A stretch of 64,000 bases of DNA, taken from Rahnella woolbedingensis (GTDB taxonomy: Bacteria; Pseudomonadota; Gammaproteobacteria; Enterobacterales; Enterobacteriaceae). Made by a program: the position numbers and the translations under genes. The notes beneath the pieces are model-generated. The model did not search any database. It worked only from the letters and a program-made list of their open reading frames with translations, and was not told the origin of the DNA. This document shows, piece by piece, positions 1 through 8,108 of the stretch; the first letter of the stretch is position 1, and every line of letters begins with the position of its first letter. The DNA is taken from the NCBI RefSeq assembly GCF_003602095.1, contig NZ_RAHH01000015.1, positions 79,973 to 143,972 of the forward strand, read 5' to 3'.

Positions 1-216
1 GAACTGGTCGGCGAAGTGCTGGCGGTAATGAAACAGCTGGCGCTCGAAGGCATGACGATGGTGATCGTCACGCATGAAATGGGCTTTGCTCGTGAAGTGG
101 CCGACCGCGTGGTGTTTATCGATCAGGGTGTGATTCAGGAACAGGGGCCACCGGCGCAACTGTTTACCGCACCGGAAAATCCGCGAACCCGCGAATTTTT
201 GAGTAAAGTATTGTGA
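1..216 (+). CDS. Amino-acid ABC transporter ATP-binding protein, C-terminal end (partial)
   Basis: This is the last 71 codons of an ABC ATPase gene that begins before the window; the frame is open from base 1. The visible part holds the H-loop ([10 protein letters not shown]), the following ADRVVF(I/M) strand and the [10 protein letters not shown] segment, which together are typical of the GlnQ/HisP/ArtP polar amino-acid importer ATPases. The protein would energise uptake of an amino acid through a membrane permease pair. Walker A, Walker B and the signature motif lie outside the window, so the substrate cannot be named. A strong hairpin terminator follows the stop directly, so this is the last gene of its operon. 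Confidence 0.9.
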   Translation, partial: ELVGEVLAVMKQLALEGMTMVIVTHEMGFAREVADRVVFIDQGVIQEQGPPAQLFTAPENPRTREFLSKVL

Positions 217-220
217 TCCG

Positions 221-250
221 GCGGGCGCTTTAAACAGCGCCCGTTTTCTT
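221..250 (+). terminator. Rho-independent terminator
   Basis: GGGCGCT and AGCGCCC form a 7-bp GC-rich stem around a short loop, followed by GTTTTCTTT. It ends the ABC transporter operon. Confidence 0.85.
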
Positions 251-269
251 TGATGTGATGAGGTTCGCC

Positions 270-1157
270 ATGCAGAATTTCCATTCGTATTGTATTTCAG
301 CCTCCGGCGAAGAAAGGTCAGAAGGCGATATGCAAGCCCGTTTTCCTTACTGGAGCTTCACGAAAACAGCGATTGCAATTTGCGCGCTGAAACTCAGTGA
401 AAATGGAAATGTGGATTTGAATAACTGTATTGATGGCGAGGCTTACACGCTGCGACAATTGCTCAACCACACCGCCGGTTTGCCGGATTACGGCGCACTG
501 AAAACCTATCACGAAGCCGTCGCCGCGGGAGAAAATCCCTGGCCGCGCGAAAAATTACTCAGTGCCGCTTTGGCCAGAGGCATGCTGTTTGCGCCGGGCG
601 CGGGGTGGGCTTATTCCAATATCGGCTACATGCTGGCACGTGAACACATTGAAGCCGCGTCAGGCCTGAGTTTTGCAAAGCTGGTGGCGGACATCATTAC
701 GACACCGCTCAGGCTGACCAGCATCGCGCCTGTCACCACGCGTGAGGAATTCGCACAACTTCACTGTGAAGCCGCCGGGAAATACCCGCCAGGCTGGGTG
801 TATCACGGCTGTCTGGCGGGAAATGTGCGGGATGCGGCCAGACTGTTGCACGGATTATTCACCGGCAAACTGCTGAGTGCCGCGTCAATGGCTGAAATGC
901 AGGTGACAATCCCGCTGGGCGGTGCCCTTGAAGGACGCCCGTGGACAGAATGCGGTTATGCGCTCGGGCTGATGAGCGGTCCGATGGGAACAGCAGGGCG
1001 CTCAGTCGGTCATTCAGGTGGCGGACCGTCGTGCGTGAACGCGGTGTATCATTTTCCGGATCTCCGCGAACCGGTGACCGGCGCCTGTTTCACTGACGGG
1101 CATCACGAAGGTGTGGCAGAAACTGAGCTGGGCAGGCTTGTGCTGAACATGGCGTAA
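270..1157 (+). CDS. Serine hydrolase of the beta-lactamase/PBP-like family
   Basis: The product is a 295-residue penicillin-binding-protein-fold hydrolase (Pfam beta-lactamase family, class C/esterase-like). The nucleophile motif SFTK is at residues 29-32, the second motif YSN at 115-117, and a third motif HSGG near 248 replaces KTG, as in many esterases and D-aminopeptidase-like members. There is no signal peptide, so it is probably cytoplasmic. I start at the ATG at 270 because TGAGG lies 6 nt upstream; a GTG at 255 and an ATG at 258 are alternatives that lack such spacing. True resistance beta-lactamases are secreted, so antibiotic hydrolysis is unlikely. The substrate is unknown. The gene stands alone between a terminator and a ROK regulator. 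Confidence 0.8.
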   Translation: MQNFHSYCISASGEERSEGDMQARFPYWSFTKTAIAICALKLSENGNVDLNNCIDGEAYTLRQLLNHTAGLPDYGALKTYHEAVAAGENPWPREKLLSAALARGMLFAPGAGWAYSNIGYMLAREHIEAASGLSFAKLVADIITTPLRLTSIAPVTTREEFAQLHCEAAGKYPPGWVYHGCLAGNVRDAARLLHGLFTGKLLSAASMAEMQVTIPLGGALEGRPWTECGYALGLMSGPMGTAGRSVGHSGGGPSCVNAVYHFPDLREPVTGACFTDGHHEGVAETELGRLVLNMA

Positions 1158-1226
1158 CCGGACGCTCTTATCAATTCCACTTTGTGCTAGATTACCCCCA
1201 ATTCTTACCCGCATTCCCGAGGCACC

Positions 1227-2225
1227 ATGATCATCCCTTCAAGCCGTACTACCCGTGAAATGAAAATAAATAACGTCGTGCTGGTGACGAATGCATTGAA
1301 ATCACTGGGGTCGGCGACGAAAGCGGAACTGGCGGGTGCCACCGGCCTGAGTATCGCCACCTGCGGCGCAGTGCTCAATGATCTGAGCCAGCGGCGGGAA
1401 GTGCTGGCGCTGGAGCTGGAAGTGTCACGCGGCGGACGACCGGCGCAACGCTATGCGTATAACCCCGATTATTTCTCAGTGCTTAGCATTTACGCGCAGG
1501 GCAGTGACGCCGCCGCGCAGATTGTCTGGTCAGTAAACTCAGCGACCGGTGAAAGTCTGGCGCACGGTGAAATCCGCTTTTTACCGCTGGCGCTGGCGAC
1601 GTTTTACCAGCAAATTGGCAGCCTGATCGCCGGTTATCCGAATATCAAGGCACTGGGCATTGGTCTGCCGGGTGTGGTGGTGAAGGGAACCGTCGCGACC
1701 TGCGATATCAGCGTATTTGCCGGTGTGACGGTGGAGCAGCAACTGCGCGAACAGTTCGGGATTTATGTGCAGGCGGATAACGACATGAATTACACCGCGT
1801 GGGGTTTTTACCGCAGCAGTTGCGCGGACATCACTGCACCGGTGGCGTATCTCTTTAAACCAGAGGTGCCTTGTCTGGGCTGTGGCATGGTGATTAATGG
1901 TCAGGTATTGCAAGGTGCCAGCCAGTTTGCCGGGGAGGTTTCAAACCTGCCGTTTGAAGGACTGGATAAGCTGCCGGTCGCCGAAGAAATGGCGAAGGTG
2001 ATTGTCTCGCTGACCGCGATTATCAATCCGGCCACCATTGCGCTTTCCGGCCCGAAAATCAGCGAAGCGCTGCTGCCTGAACTGACGAAACTTTGTCAGC
2101 GGCACATTCCCGCGCAACATATGCCGCGGCTGACTTACCGTCCGTCGATGCGCCAGGATTATCTGCAAGGCATTACTGAACTGACGCTCAGCAATTACAA
2201 TCTGCACATCGCATTTGGTGAATAA
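1227..2225 (+). CDS. ROK-family transcriptional regulator
   Basis: The 332-residue protein has an N-terminal winged helix (residues about 15-60, including the recognition-helix segment GLSIATCGAVLNDL) and a C-terminal ROK domain (GIGLPGVVV near 147-155; a glycine-rich G.VINGQVLQGASQFAGE stretch near 220-240). The usual ROK zinc motif CxCGxxGCxE is absent and only PCLGCG is seen, so a kinase activity is improbable. ROK repressors such as NagC and Mlc sense sugars or sugar phosphates. A good GAGG ribosome site lies 4 nt before the ATG. The neighbouring genes do not reveal the effector. It may act on the upstream hydrolase gene or on a distant locus. Confidence 0.85.
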   Translation: MIIPSSRTTREMKINNVVLVTNALKSLGSATKAELAGATGLSIATCGAVLNDLSQRREVLALELEVSRGGRPAQRYAYNPDYFSVLSIYAQGSDAAAQIVWSVNSATGESLAHGEIRFLPLALATFYQQIGSLIAGYPNIKALGIGLPGVVVKGTVATCDISVFAGVTVEQQLREQFGIYVQADNDMNYTAWGFYRSSCADITAPVAYLFKPEVPCLGCGMVINGQVLQGASQFAGEVSNLPFEGLDKLPVAEEMAKVIVSLTAIINPATIALSGPKISEALLPELTKLCQRHIPAQHMPRLTYRPSMRQDYLQGITELTLSNYNLHIAFGE

Positions 2226-2386
2226 AGAGCCGCCGGAAAACGGAAATATCCTGCGCCAGGCCTGTTTTTTGTACCGACTATTTATGCCGGGCGTTCAATT
2301 CTGTGATTTACCCACGTAAGTTGTTCAGCAATGGCTGATGCAGCTTAAATTGAGCGAAAAAGCAGAGATTCATGTAACGCAACAAC

Positions 2387-2437
2387 ATGTGAACTGGCTT
2401 ACATTTTTGATCTTCATCACAATTTATAGTGACATCA
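2387..2437 (+). promoter_or_regulatory. Promoter of the fructan-operon LacI gene with a CRP-like site
   Basis: ATGTGAACTGGCTTACAT at 2387-2404 is close to the CRP consensus (TGTGA-N6-TCACA). A -10 hexamer TATAGT is at 2425-2430. If transcription starts at about 2437, the CRP dyad is centred near -41.5, the class II activator position. This agrees with catabolite control of a sugar operon. It is a reading by eye. Confidence 0.5.
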
Positions 2438-2465
2438 TCATTAAGCAGCGCAACGCATCATCATC

Positions 2466-3476
2466 ATGGCATCGATTAAAGACGTAGCAAAAAAAGCGGG
2501 AGTCTCTACTGCTACTGTATCTCGGGTACTGAATAACCACCCCAGCGTGATACCCGAAACACGCAAAGCAGTACGTGATGCAATGGATTACCTGTGTTAT
2601 GTGCCAAGTAAGAGTGCGTTTCAGCTGAGTGGTAAATGTTCCGGGCTGATTGCCGTGGTTGTGCCAAACCTTGTTAACCCTCACTTTTGCGAGTTACTGG
2701 CGACATTTGAGGAGGAGGCAAGGTACATTGGAAAATCGGTGATTGTTAAAACACACCAGAATCAGCCTCAGCAGGATAAGCAAATAATCCATACCTTAAT
2801 TGGTATGGGGATAGACAGTTTGCTGTGGGTGCCGACAGAGGCAGAGGCCGAACTTGCTGAGTGGTTAACCGTTACCAATATTCCGGTCGCAGTGGTCACG
2901 CAAGTTTCACGTTTTTTTAATTCCGTTTCTATTAACCAGAGTAAAGGCGCGGAAAGTATTGCGGAGCACTTTATACAAACAGGGCATACGACATTTGGGT
3001 TTATTGCACAGGAGTCCGTAGATAATCGTAAAGTGTCCGCCTGGAGTAAAAAGATCACCGGTCAGGGACTGGCTTTCAATAAAGATAATCAGTTCTGGAT
3101 AGCTAAAGGAGAGGGAGAAAAAACATCGGGGCATATCAGCATACTTGACGAAATTATCGAAAAACTAGCAACTCGTCGAAAGGAGTGCTCATGCCTCTGG
3201 GTTTATAATGATGTTGCTGCCAGTTATGTTATCGACGGATTAAAAGAAAAAGGTGTCGATGTGCCTAAGTATATTGCAATCGCCAGTTTTGATAACACCT
3301 TACTGGCACAAACCAAACGGATCACCAGTGTTGCACAACCAATAAAAGAAATTGCAAACCTGGCATTTCAGATGGTTAATAATGAAAATAATAAAGGCAG
3401 CATAGAAATGCATGAAATTATCACCCGTTTAATTATACGCGAGAGCAGTATCCCTATTAATATTACAACTCTTTAA
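2466..3476 (+). CDS. LacI-family regulator of the fructan/DFA operon
   Basis: This is a 336-residue LacI/GalR-type repressor. The helix-turn-helix is at residues 3-25 (IKDVAKKAGVSTATVSRVLN) with a hinge helix near 50, and a periplasmic-binding-protein-like effector domain fills the rest. The Shine-Dalgarno sequence is poor, but the start fits the canonical LacI N terminus exactly. The gene lies 123 bp upstream of a GPH symporter, GH32, GH91 and PfkB genes on the same strand, so control of that operon is the natural inference. The effector would be a fructan fragment, difructose anhydride or a phosphorylated derivative. Its codons are more A+T-rich than those of the flanking genes, which suggests the cassette was acquired. 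Confidence 0.9.
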   Translation: MASIKDVAKKAGVSTATVSRVLNNHPSVIPETRKAVRDAMDYLCYVPSKSAFQLSGKCSGLIAVVVPNLVNPHFCELLATFEEEARYIGKSVIVKTHQNQPQQDKQIIHTLIGMGIDSLLWVPTEAEAELAEWLTVTNIPVAVVTQVSRFFNSVSINQSKGAESIAEHFIQTGHTTFGFIAQESVDNRKVSAWSKKITGQGLAFNKDNQFWIAKGEGEKTSGHISILDEIIEKLATRRKECSCLWVYNDVAASYVIDGLKEKGVDVPKYIAIASFDNTLLAQTKRITSVAQPIKEIANLAFQMVNNENNKGSIEMHEIITRLIIRESSIPINITTL

Positions 3477-3504
3477 TTTCAGTAGTATCCTATTAGCATT
3501 ATTG

Positions 3505-3525
3505 GAAGAATGAATAACATTCTTC
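3505..3525. promoter_or_regulatory. Inverted repeat between regulator and symporter genes
   Basis: GAAGAATG and CATTCTTC form a perfect 8-bp inverted repeat with a 5-nt spacer. No T-run follows, so it may be an operator or a weak hairpin rather than a terminator. Confidence 0.35.
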
Positions 3526-3599
3526 TCTATTATCGATATCGGCACTGGTGGTAATAACCAGCGTTTAATTGTATGGCTGCACATTATTGAGGCGAACTT

Positions 3600-5021
3600 A
3601 TGTCTGCAACTGCAATAGAAAAGCCAAGCGCTTACGGAAAACTGCGCCTGAAAGAAAAGATCGGTTACGGAATGGGTGACGCCGGGTCCTGCATGATCTG
3701 GAGCGTGCTGGCGCTGTATCTGACATGGTTTTATACCGATGTCTACGGGTTAGCTCCCGGAGTCGTAGGGACATTGTTTCTGGTGATCCGTATTTTTGAT
3801 GCCTTCAGCGATCCCATCATGGGGGCGATTTGCGACCGCACACAAAGTCGTTGGGGGAAATTTCGCCCCTGGCTGTTGTGGATGGCTCTGCCATTTGGTC
3901 TCGGTGCCGTATTGATGTTCACCACACCTGACCTGAGTATGAGCGGAAAAATTATTTATGCTTGGGTGACTTATCTGATTATGTCGTTGATTTACACTGC
4001 TATTAACATTCCCTATTGTTCAGTAGCGGGCGTGATTACGCTGAACCAAAAAGAGCGCCTGGGTTGTTTGTCGTGGCGTTTCTTTCTAAATGGCCTGGCA
4101 ACGCTGATTGTTTCTTCCTCCATTTTGCCGTTAACCGACTGGCTGGGTAACGGAAATCGGGCATCCGGTTTTCAGCTGACGATGATGATCATGGGTGGTG
4201 CTGCGACACTCATGTTCCTGTTCTGTTTTTCCAGTATAAAAGAGCGAGTTGTTTCGTTTAAGCCCAGCGATTCGTTAAAGAAGGATCTGAAAGATATCGC
4301 CAAAAATGACCAATGGTTATTGATGATTTCGATTACCTTTCTTAACGTTTTTCCCGCATTTATTCGCGGTGCGGTGACTATTTATTACGCCACCTACGTG
4401 ATGAAAGCTTCTGTTGGATTTATCACCTTATTTATGGCGCTCGGTGTGGCCTGCAATATGTTGGGTAGTGTAATAGCCAAACCACTCACTGACCGCTTTG
4501 ATAAGATTAAGCTGTTCCGTATCATTAATATTATTCTCGGCATTCTCTCTTTCGCACTGTGGTTTGTCGATCCGAAATCCCTGACGCCATTACTCACGTT
4601 GTTTGTGATCATTAACATTCTGCATTTAATACAGTCCGGACCGATTCTCTGGGCCATGATGTCCGACGTTGACGATTACGGTGACTGGAAATTCGGCAAA
4701 CGTCTGACGGGTATTTCTTTTGCAGGTAATCTGTTTATGCTGAAAATGGGGCTGGCGGTGGCCGGGGCAATCGTCGCCTGGATATTGTCATATACCGGCT
4801 ATATCGCCAATAAGCCACAGCAAAATGAGCAGACCCTACAGGGCATTATTATTATGTTCTCGTTGCTGCCGATGGTGAGTTATTTTATCAGTGCATTTAT
4901 AGTGCGCTACTTCAAACTCAATGATAGCTTTCTCGAAAAAATAAAAGTCGATCTCGCCAAACGCGAACTGGAAAATGGTTCTGCCCCATCGCAGGAGTGT
5001 AAAGATGTCCCTGTCCATTAA
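3600..5021 (+). CDS. GPH-family sugar:cation symporter (fructan/DFA operon)
   Basis: The 473-residue integral membrane protein has about 12 transmembrane segments and belongs to the glycoside-pentoside-hexuronide (MelB/LacS-type) family. The N-terminal signature KIGYGMGDAG, the loop D-x-FSDPIMGAICDRT and RWGKFRPWLL are all typical. It should import a short glycoside without phosphorylation, coupled to H+ or Na+. It is the first structural gene of the operon and overlaps the following GH32 gene by 17 nt, indicating translational coupling. With intracellular GH32, GH91 and fructokinase downstream, the cargo is probably a fructose disaccharide, difructose anhydride or short fructooligosaccharide. 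The GAGG ribosome site fits the chosen ATG. Confidence 0.88.
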   Translation: MSATAIEKPSAYGKLRLKEKIGYGMGDAGSCMIWSVLALYLTWFYTDVYGLAPGVVGTLFLVIRIFDAFSDPIMGAICDRTQSRWGKFRPWLLWMALPFGLGAVLMFTTPDLSMSGKIIYAWVTYLIMSLIYTAINIPYCSVAGVITLNQKERLGCLSWRFFLNGLATLIVSSSILPLTDWLGNGNRASGFQLTMMIMGGAATLMFLFCFSSIKERVVSFKPSDSLKKDLKDIAKNDQWLLMISITFLNVFPAFIRGAVTIYYATYVMKASVGFITLFMALGVACNMLGSVIAKPLTDRFDKIKLFRIINIILGILSFALWFVDPKSLTPLLTLFVIINILHLIQSGPILWAMMSDVDDYGDWKFGKRLTGISFAGNLFMLKMGLAVAGAIVAWILSYTGYIANKPQQNEQTLQGIIIMFSLLPMVSYFISAFIVRYFKLNDSFLEKIKVDLAKRELENGSAPSQECKDVPVH

Positions 5022-6687
5022 TGTCAAGCCAGGCCAGCGTATAGATTTATGGCTAAAAGAAACAAAGCCTGCCAATCAGCCCTTATTTTCCATCCGTATG
5101 GAAAACGGGGTAGATTTCAAAATCAAAATGGCCCCGCGTTATTACCAGTATTTTACCTGGACTGCATGGCAGGATGGTGTGGCCTGCCTGGAATGGTTGC
5201 CGGAGCATAGCGAAATTTCGCTTTGCTACACCTGGCATCCGGACTCTCTGCCCCTGAAAGGGGTCAGCTTTATCGATATCGAAGACAATGACCTGTGTCT
5301 GAGAAATGAGCGCGACATAGCCAGGTGGTACCAGCAGGAAGACTTACGCCCGGCGCTGCATTTTTCTCCGCGCACGGGGTGGATGAATGATCCTAACGGT
5401 CTGCACCGTAAAGGCGACGAGTGGCACCTGTTTTATCAGTATCATCCACATAGCACTCAATGGGGGCCTATGCACTGGAACCATGCAGTGAGTAAGGATC
5501 TTTACCACTGGCGTCACTATCCGGTCTTCCTCCAGCCGGAGCAAAATTTAGCCGCACTGGAAGCCACCGGGGGAGCATTCTCTGGCAGCGCCTTCATTGA
5601 TGCTCAGGGGCAAACCCGTTTCTGGTATACCGAACGCCTGCCTGCTTACGATCTCTATCGCGGCTACCGTGAGATACAGAAAATGGTCGTGCCGCAAGAT
5701 AGTTACGACAAACCGGCGCTCGTGAAAACCGTATTAACGGAGCTGCCTCCGGGTGTCGATTGTGATTTTCGCGATCCGAAAGTCTGGTTCGAGGAGGCTG
5801 ATGCCACCTTTTATATGATCCTCGGTGCATCAGTCAACGGCAGTCCGGCCATGCTGTTATTTCACTCTGACGACAGTGAGGATTGGCAATTTCATCATGT
5901 GCTGTATACCGCCCCCTCATACTTTCGCGAAAATGGTGGCCGCTGCGTCGAATGCCCGGATTTCTTCTGCCTCGACGGCACCTGGATATTAATTATCGGT
6001 ATCGTCGGCTACACAGAGCCGACAACCGGGCGACATAATCTGTTATTTGCACAAACGGGTGATTTCCGGCACGGCTATTTCACGCCCTCAGCGCGACCTT
6101 TGCAGATGCTGGATTTTGGCACCGATTTCTACGCTCTGCAGACCTGGGGCGAAAGCGAGAGCCGGACGGGGTTTGCGTGGTTATACAACTGGGCGACACA
6201 GAAAAATATCGCTTCAGCGTATTGTGGCGAAATGTCACTACCACGGCGCTTTCATCTGGATCCCCAACAGCAACTGTGCATGACACCGGTATTGCCGCCC
6301 GAATCACTCCTTATAAGCAAAGAAATGCTGAGTGACAACATTCCCTGGTGCTGTGCTGAGGGAAGCAAGAGTTGTGTTATCACTTTTGCGCCCACCGGTG
6401 ATTTTCGTCTGACGTTAACCGGCGACAGTGGTCAGCAGATTAGCCTGCAACATGACGGCGAAAAACTGACGCTGTGTGAAATTGGCCTGGATGACGGACG
6501 TTACCATGCGCCGCTCGGCGCTGCAGATGATGTGACGCTCTGTTTCGATGCCGGGATTATTGAAGTCTTTGCCCATCACGGCAGTGTGTGCGGTACGCGA
6601 CGTTATTACTCAAACAGCAAACTGCATCGGGTACATCTGCACGGAGCCTCAGCCATACTCACCCAATATCGCGCAACTTATGCATAG
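5005..6687 (+). CDS. Glycoside hydrolase family 32 (beta-fructofuranosidase/fructan hydrolase)
   Basis: This 560-residue GH32 enzyme cleaves beta-fructosides with a retaining mechanism. The three acidic motifs are clear: WMNDPNG at 126-132 (nucleophile D129), FRDP at 255-258 (transition-state stabiliser D257) and ECPD at 316-319 (acid/base E316). The five-bladed propeller is followed by a C-terminal beta-sandwich. The nucleophile motif is normally within the first 20-50 residues; here about 110 extra residues precede it and may form an N-terminal accessory domain. There is no signal peptide, so it acts in the cytoplasm. I start at 5005 (AGGAG 8 nt upstream) rather than at 4975. In this operon it could split inulobiose released by the GH91 protein, or small inulin or sucrose-type sugars. 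Confidence 0.93.
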   Translation: MSLSINVKPGQRIDLWLKETKPANQPLFSIRMENGVDFKIKMAPRYYQYFTWTAWQDGVACLEWLPEHSEISLCYTWHPDSLPLKGVSFIDIEDNDLCLRNERDIARWYQQEDLRPALHFSPRTGWMNDPNGLHRKGDEWHLFYQYHPHSTQWGPMHWNHAVSKDLYHWRHYPVFLQPEQNLAALEATGGAFSGSAFIDAQGQTRFWYTERLPAYDLYRGYREIQKMVVPQDSYDKPALVKTVLTELPPGVDCDFRDPKVWFEEADATFYMILGASVNGSPAMLLFHSDDSEDWQFHHVLYTAPSYFRENGGRCVECPDFFCLDGTWILIIGIVGYTEPTTGRHNLLFAQTGDFRHGYFTPSARPLQMLDFGTDFYALQTWGESESRTGFAWLYNWATQKNIASAYCGEMSLPRRFHLDPQQQLCMTPVLPPESLLISKEMLSDNIPWCCAEGSKSCVITFAPTGDFRLTLTGDSGQQISLQHDGEKLTLCEIGLDDGRYHAPLGAADDVTLCFDAGIIEVFAHHGSVCGTRRYYSNSKLHRVHLHGASAILTQYRATYA

Positions 6688-6734
6688 CAATAATGTTAAT
6701 TAGCTTCAGTCTATTTCACAGAAGGATTTAATAA

Positions 6735-8108
6735 ATGGCGAGTAACAACTATTACGATGTCACTGAGTGGAATATCGGCAATCCATATCAGGATATTGGC
6801 GAGGTCATTAATAGCATCATCGCGGATATTAAAAGCCGGCAAACCGAAACAGATGATAATGAAGGGGGTAAACCCGGTGCTGTCATCTATATTCCGCCAG
6901 GTGATTATCATCTTCTCACCCAAATTGTGATAGATATTAGCTATCTGCAGATCGTCGGCTCAGGACATGGCTTTACCTCTTCAAGTATTCGTTATAATAC
7001 TCCGCAGAGTGAATGGCCAAACTGGCACGAATTGTGGCCGGGCGGCAGTCGTATTCTTGTCGATATGACTGCGCAAGATGACGCAGAGGAATATACTGGT
7101 GCTGCGTTTTATGTTGCACGCAGCGGTGATCCACGTATAAGTTCCGTTGAATTTAGTGACTTTTGCATTGATGGCTTACACTTTGTGGATGACGGTTCAG
7201 GCAGTGACGATCCGGAAAATAGCTATCTCAACGGTAAAACAGGTATTTATATTGCCAGCGCTCAGGATTCATTTCGTATCTCGGGCATGGGATTCGTTTA
7301 TCTGGAGCATGGCGTGACGGTGTATAATGCCGATGCGCTATCGATACATGACAATTTTATCGCTGAATGTGGTAACTGCATTGAATTACGTGACTCCGGC
7401 CAGGCCTCGAAAATAACCGATAACCTGATCGGTGCCGGATATCGCGGATATTCTATCTATGCACAAAATTTTGGCGGGCTGTTAATTACGGCAAATAATA
7501 TTTTCCCGCGCGGCAAAAGCTGTGTGCATTTTTCTGGCGTAGTGCGCTCCTCAATCTCCAGCAATAGATTCCATGCATTTTATCCGGGAATGCTGGTGCT
7601 GGAAGATGGCAGTGCGGAAAATCTTGTATCTGCAAACCATTTCTTCCGCGAACGCGAACCCTGGGCACCCATGCAAGCCTATAATAACGGGTTAGATGAT
7701 TTGTATGGCCTGCTGTATATCAATGGCGATAATAACTCTGTTATTGCCAATCACATTTCAGAATCCATAGATACGCAATATATTACGCCAGCGGATGCAA
7801 CGCCGGTAATAATCCATATTGTTGCGGGAGTGGGGAATTATATTTCTGACAATCATATTGTTGCCACAACCGAAACAACGCAATTACCCACCGCGACAAC
7901 AGGTTCCTGTTTCTCGACCCAGGTAGGCGCTTTACTGGCTACCGCCGGGCTGGAAGCGCTTAACGTGACAAATGTACTCATAGAAGCAGAGTCAAAACAA
8001 AATACCATTCTTGATTCGGGAAGTGATTCACAGGTGGTTATGGATAAGACAGCCAATGCCTTCAGAGCCATTCCTGTTCCGGGTATGCCTGCGGGAGGAG
8101 CGCGTTAA
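6735..8108 (+). CDS. GH91 inulin fructotransferase / difructose-anhydride hydrolase homologue
   Basis: The 457-residue protein reads as a right-handed beta-helix of the inulin fructotransferase family (GH91) known mainly from Arthrobacter and Bacillus. Recognisable conserved segments are GAVIYIPPGDY (48-58), GSGHGFTS (75-82), RSGDPR (129-134), RISGMGFVYLEH (181-192) and DNFIAECGNCIEL (206-218). D206 and E217 sit 11 residues apart, matching the catalytic Asp/Glu pair reported for this family. Family members either cyclise inulin ends to difructose anhydride (DFA) III or I, or hydrolyse DFA III back to inulobiose. Secreted transferases carry signal peptides; this one has none and sits with an importer, GH32 and fructokinase. 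I therefore infer an intracellular DFA hydrolase. Its stop overlaps the kinase start (TAATG). Confidence 0.88.
   Translation: MASNNYYDVTEWNIGNPYQDIGEVINSIIADIKSRQTETDDNEGGKPGAVIYIPPGDYHLLTQIVIDISYLQIVGSGHGFTSSSIRYNTPQSEWPNWHELWPGGSRILVDMTAQDDAEEYTGAAFYVARSGDPRISSVEFSDFCIDGLHFVDDGSGSDDPENSYLNGKTGIYIASAQDSFRISGMGFVYLEHGVTVYNADALSIHDNFIAECGNCIELRDSGQASKITDNLIGAGYRGYSIYAQNFGGLLITANNIFPRGKSCVHFSGVVRSSISSNRFHAFYPGMLVLEDGSAENLVSANHFFREREPWAPMQAYNNGLDDLYGLLYINGDNNSVIANHISESIDTQYITPADATPVIIHIVAGVGNYISDNHIVATTETTQLPTATTGSCFSTQVGALLATAGLEALNVTNVLIEAESKQNTILDSGSDSQVVMDKTANAFRAIPVPGMPAGGAR

Noticed and set aside
270..1157. Serine hydrolase as an acquired beta-lactamase resistance gene
   Set aside because: No signal peptide and no KTG triad; the HSGG motif points to an esterase or peptidase-like member.
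3505..3525. GAAGAATG/CATTCTTC repeat as a terminator of the lacI gene
   Set aside because: No T-run follows on either strand, so it is listed only as a regulatory inverted repeat.
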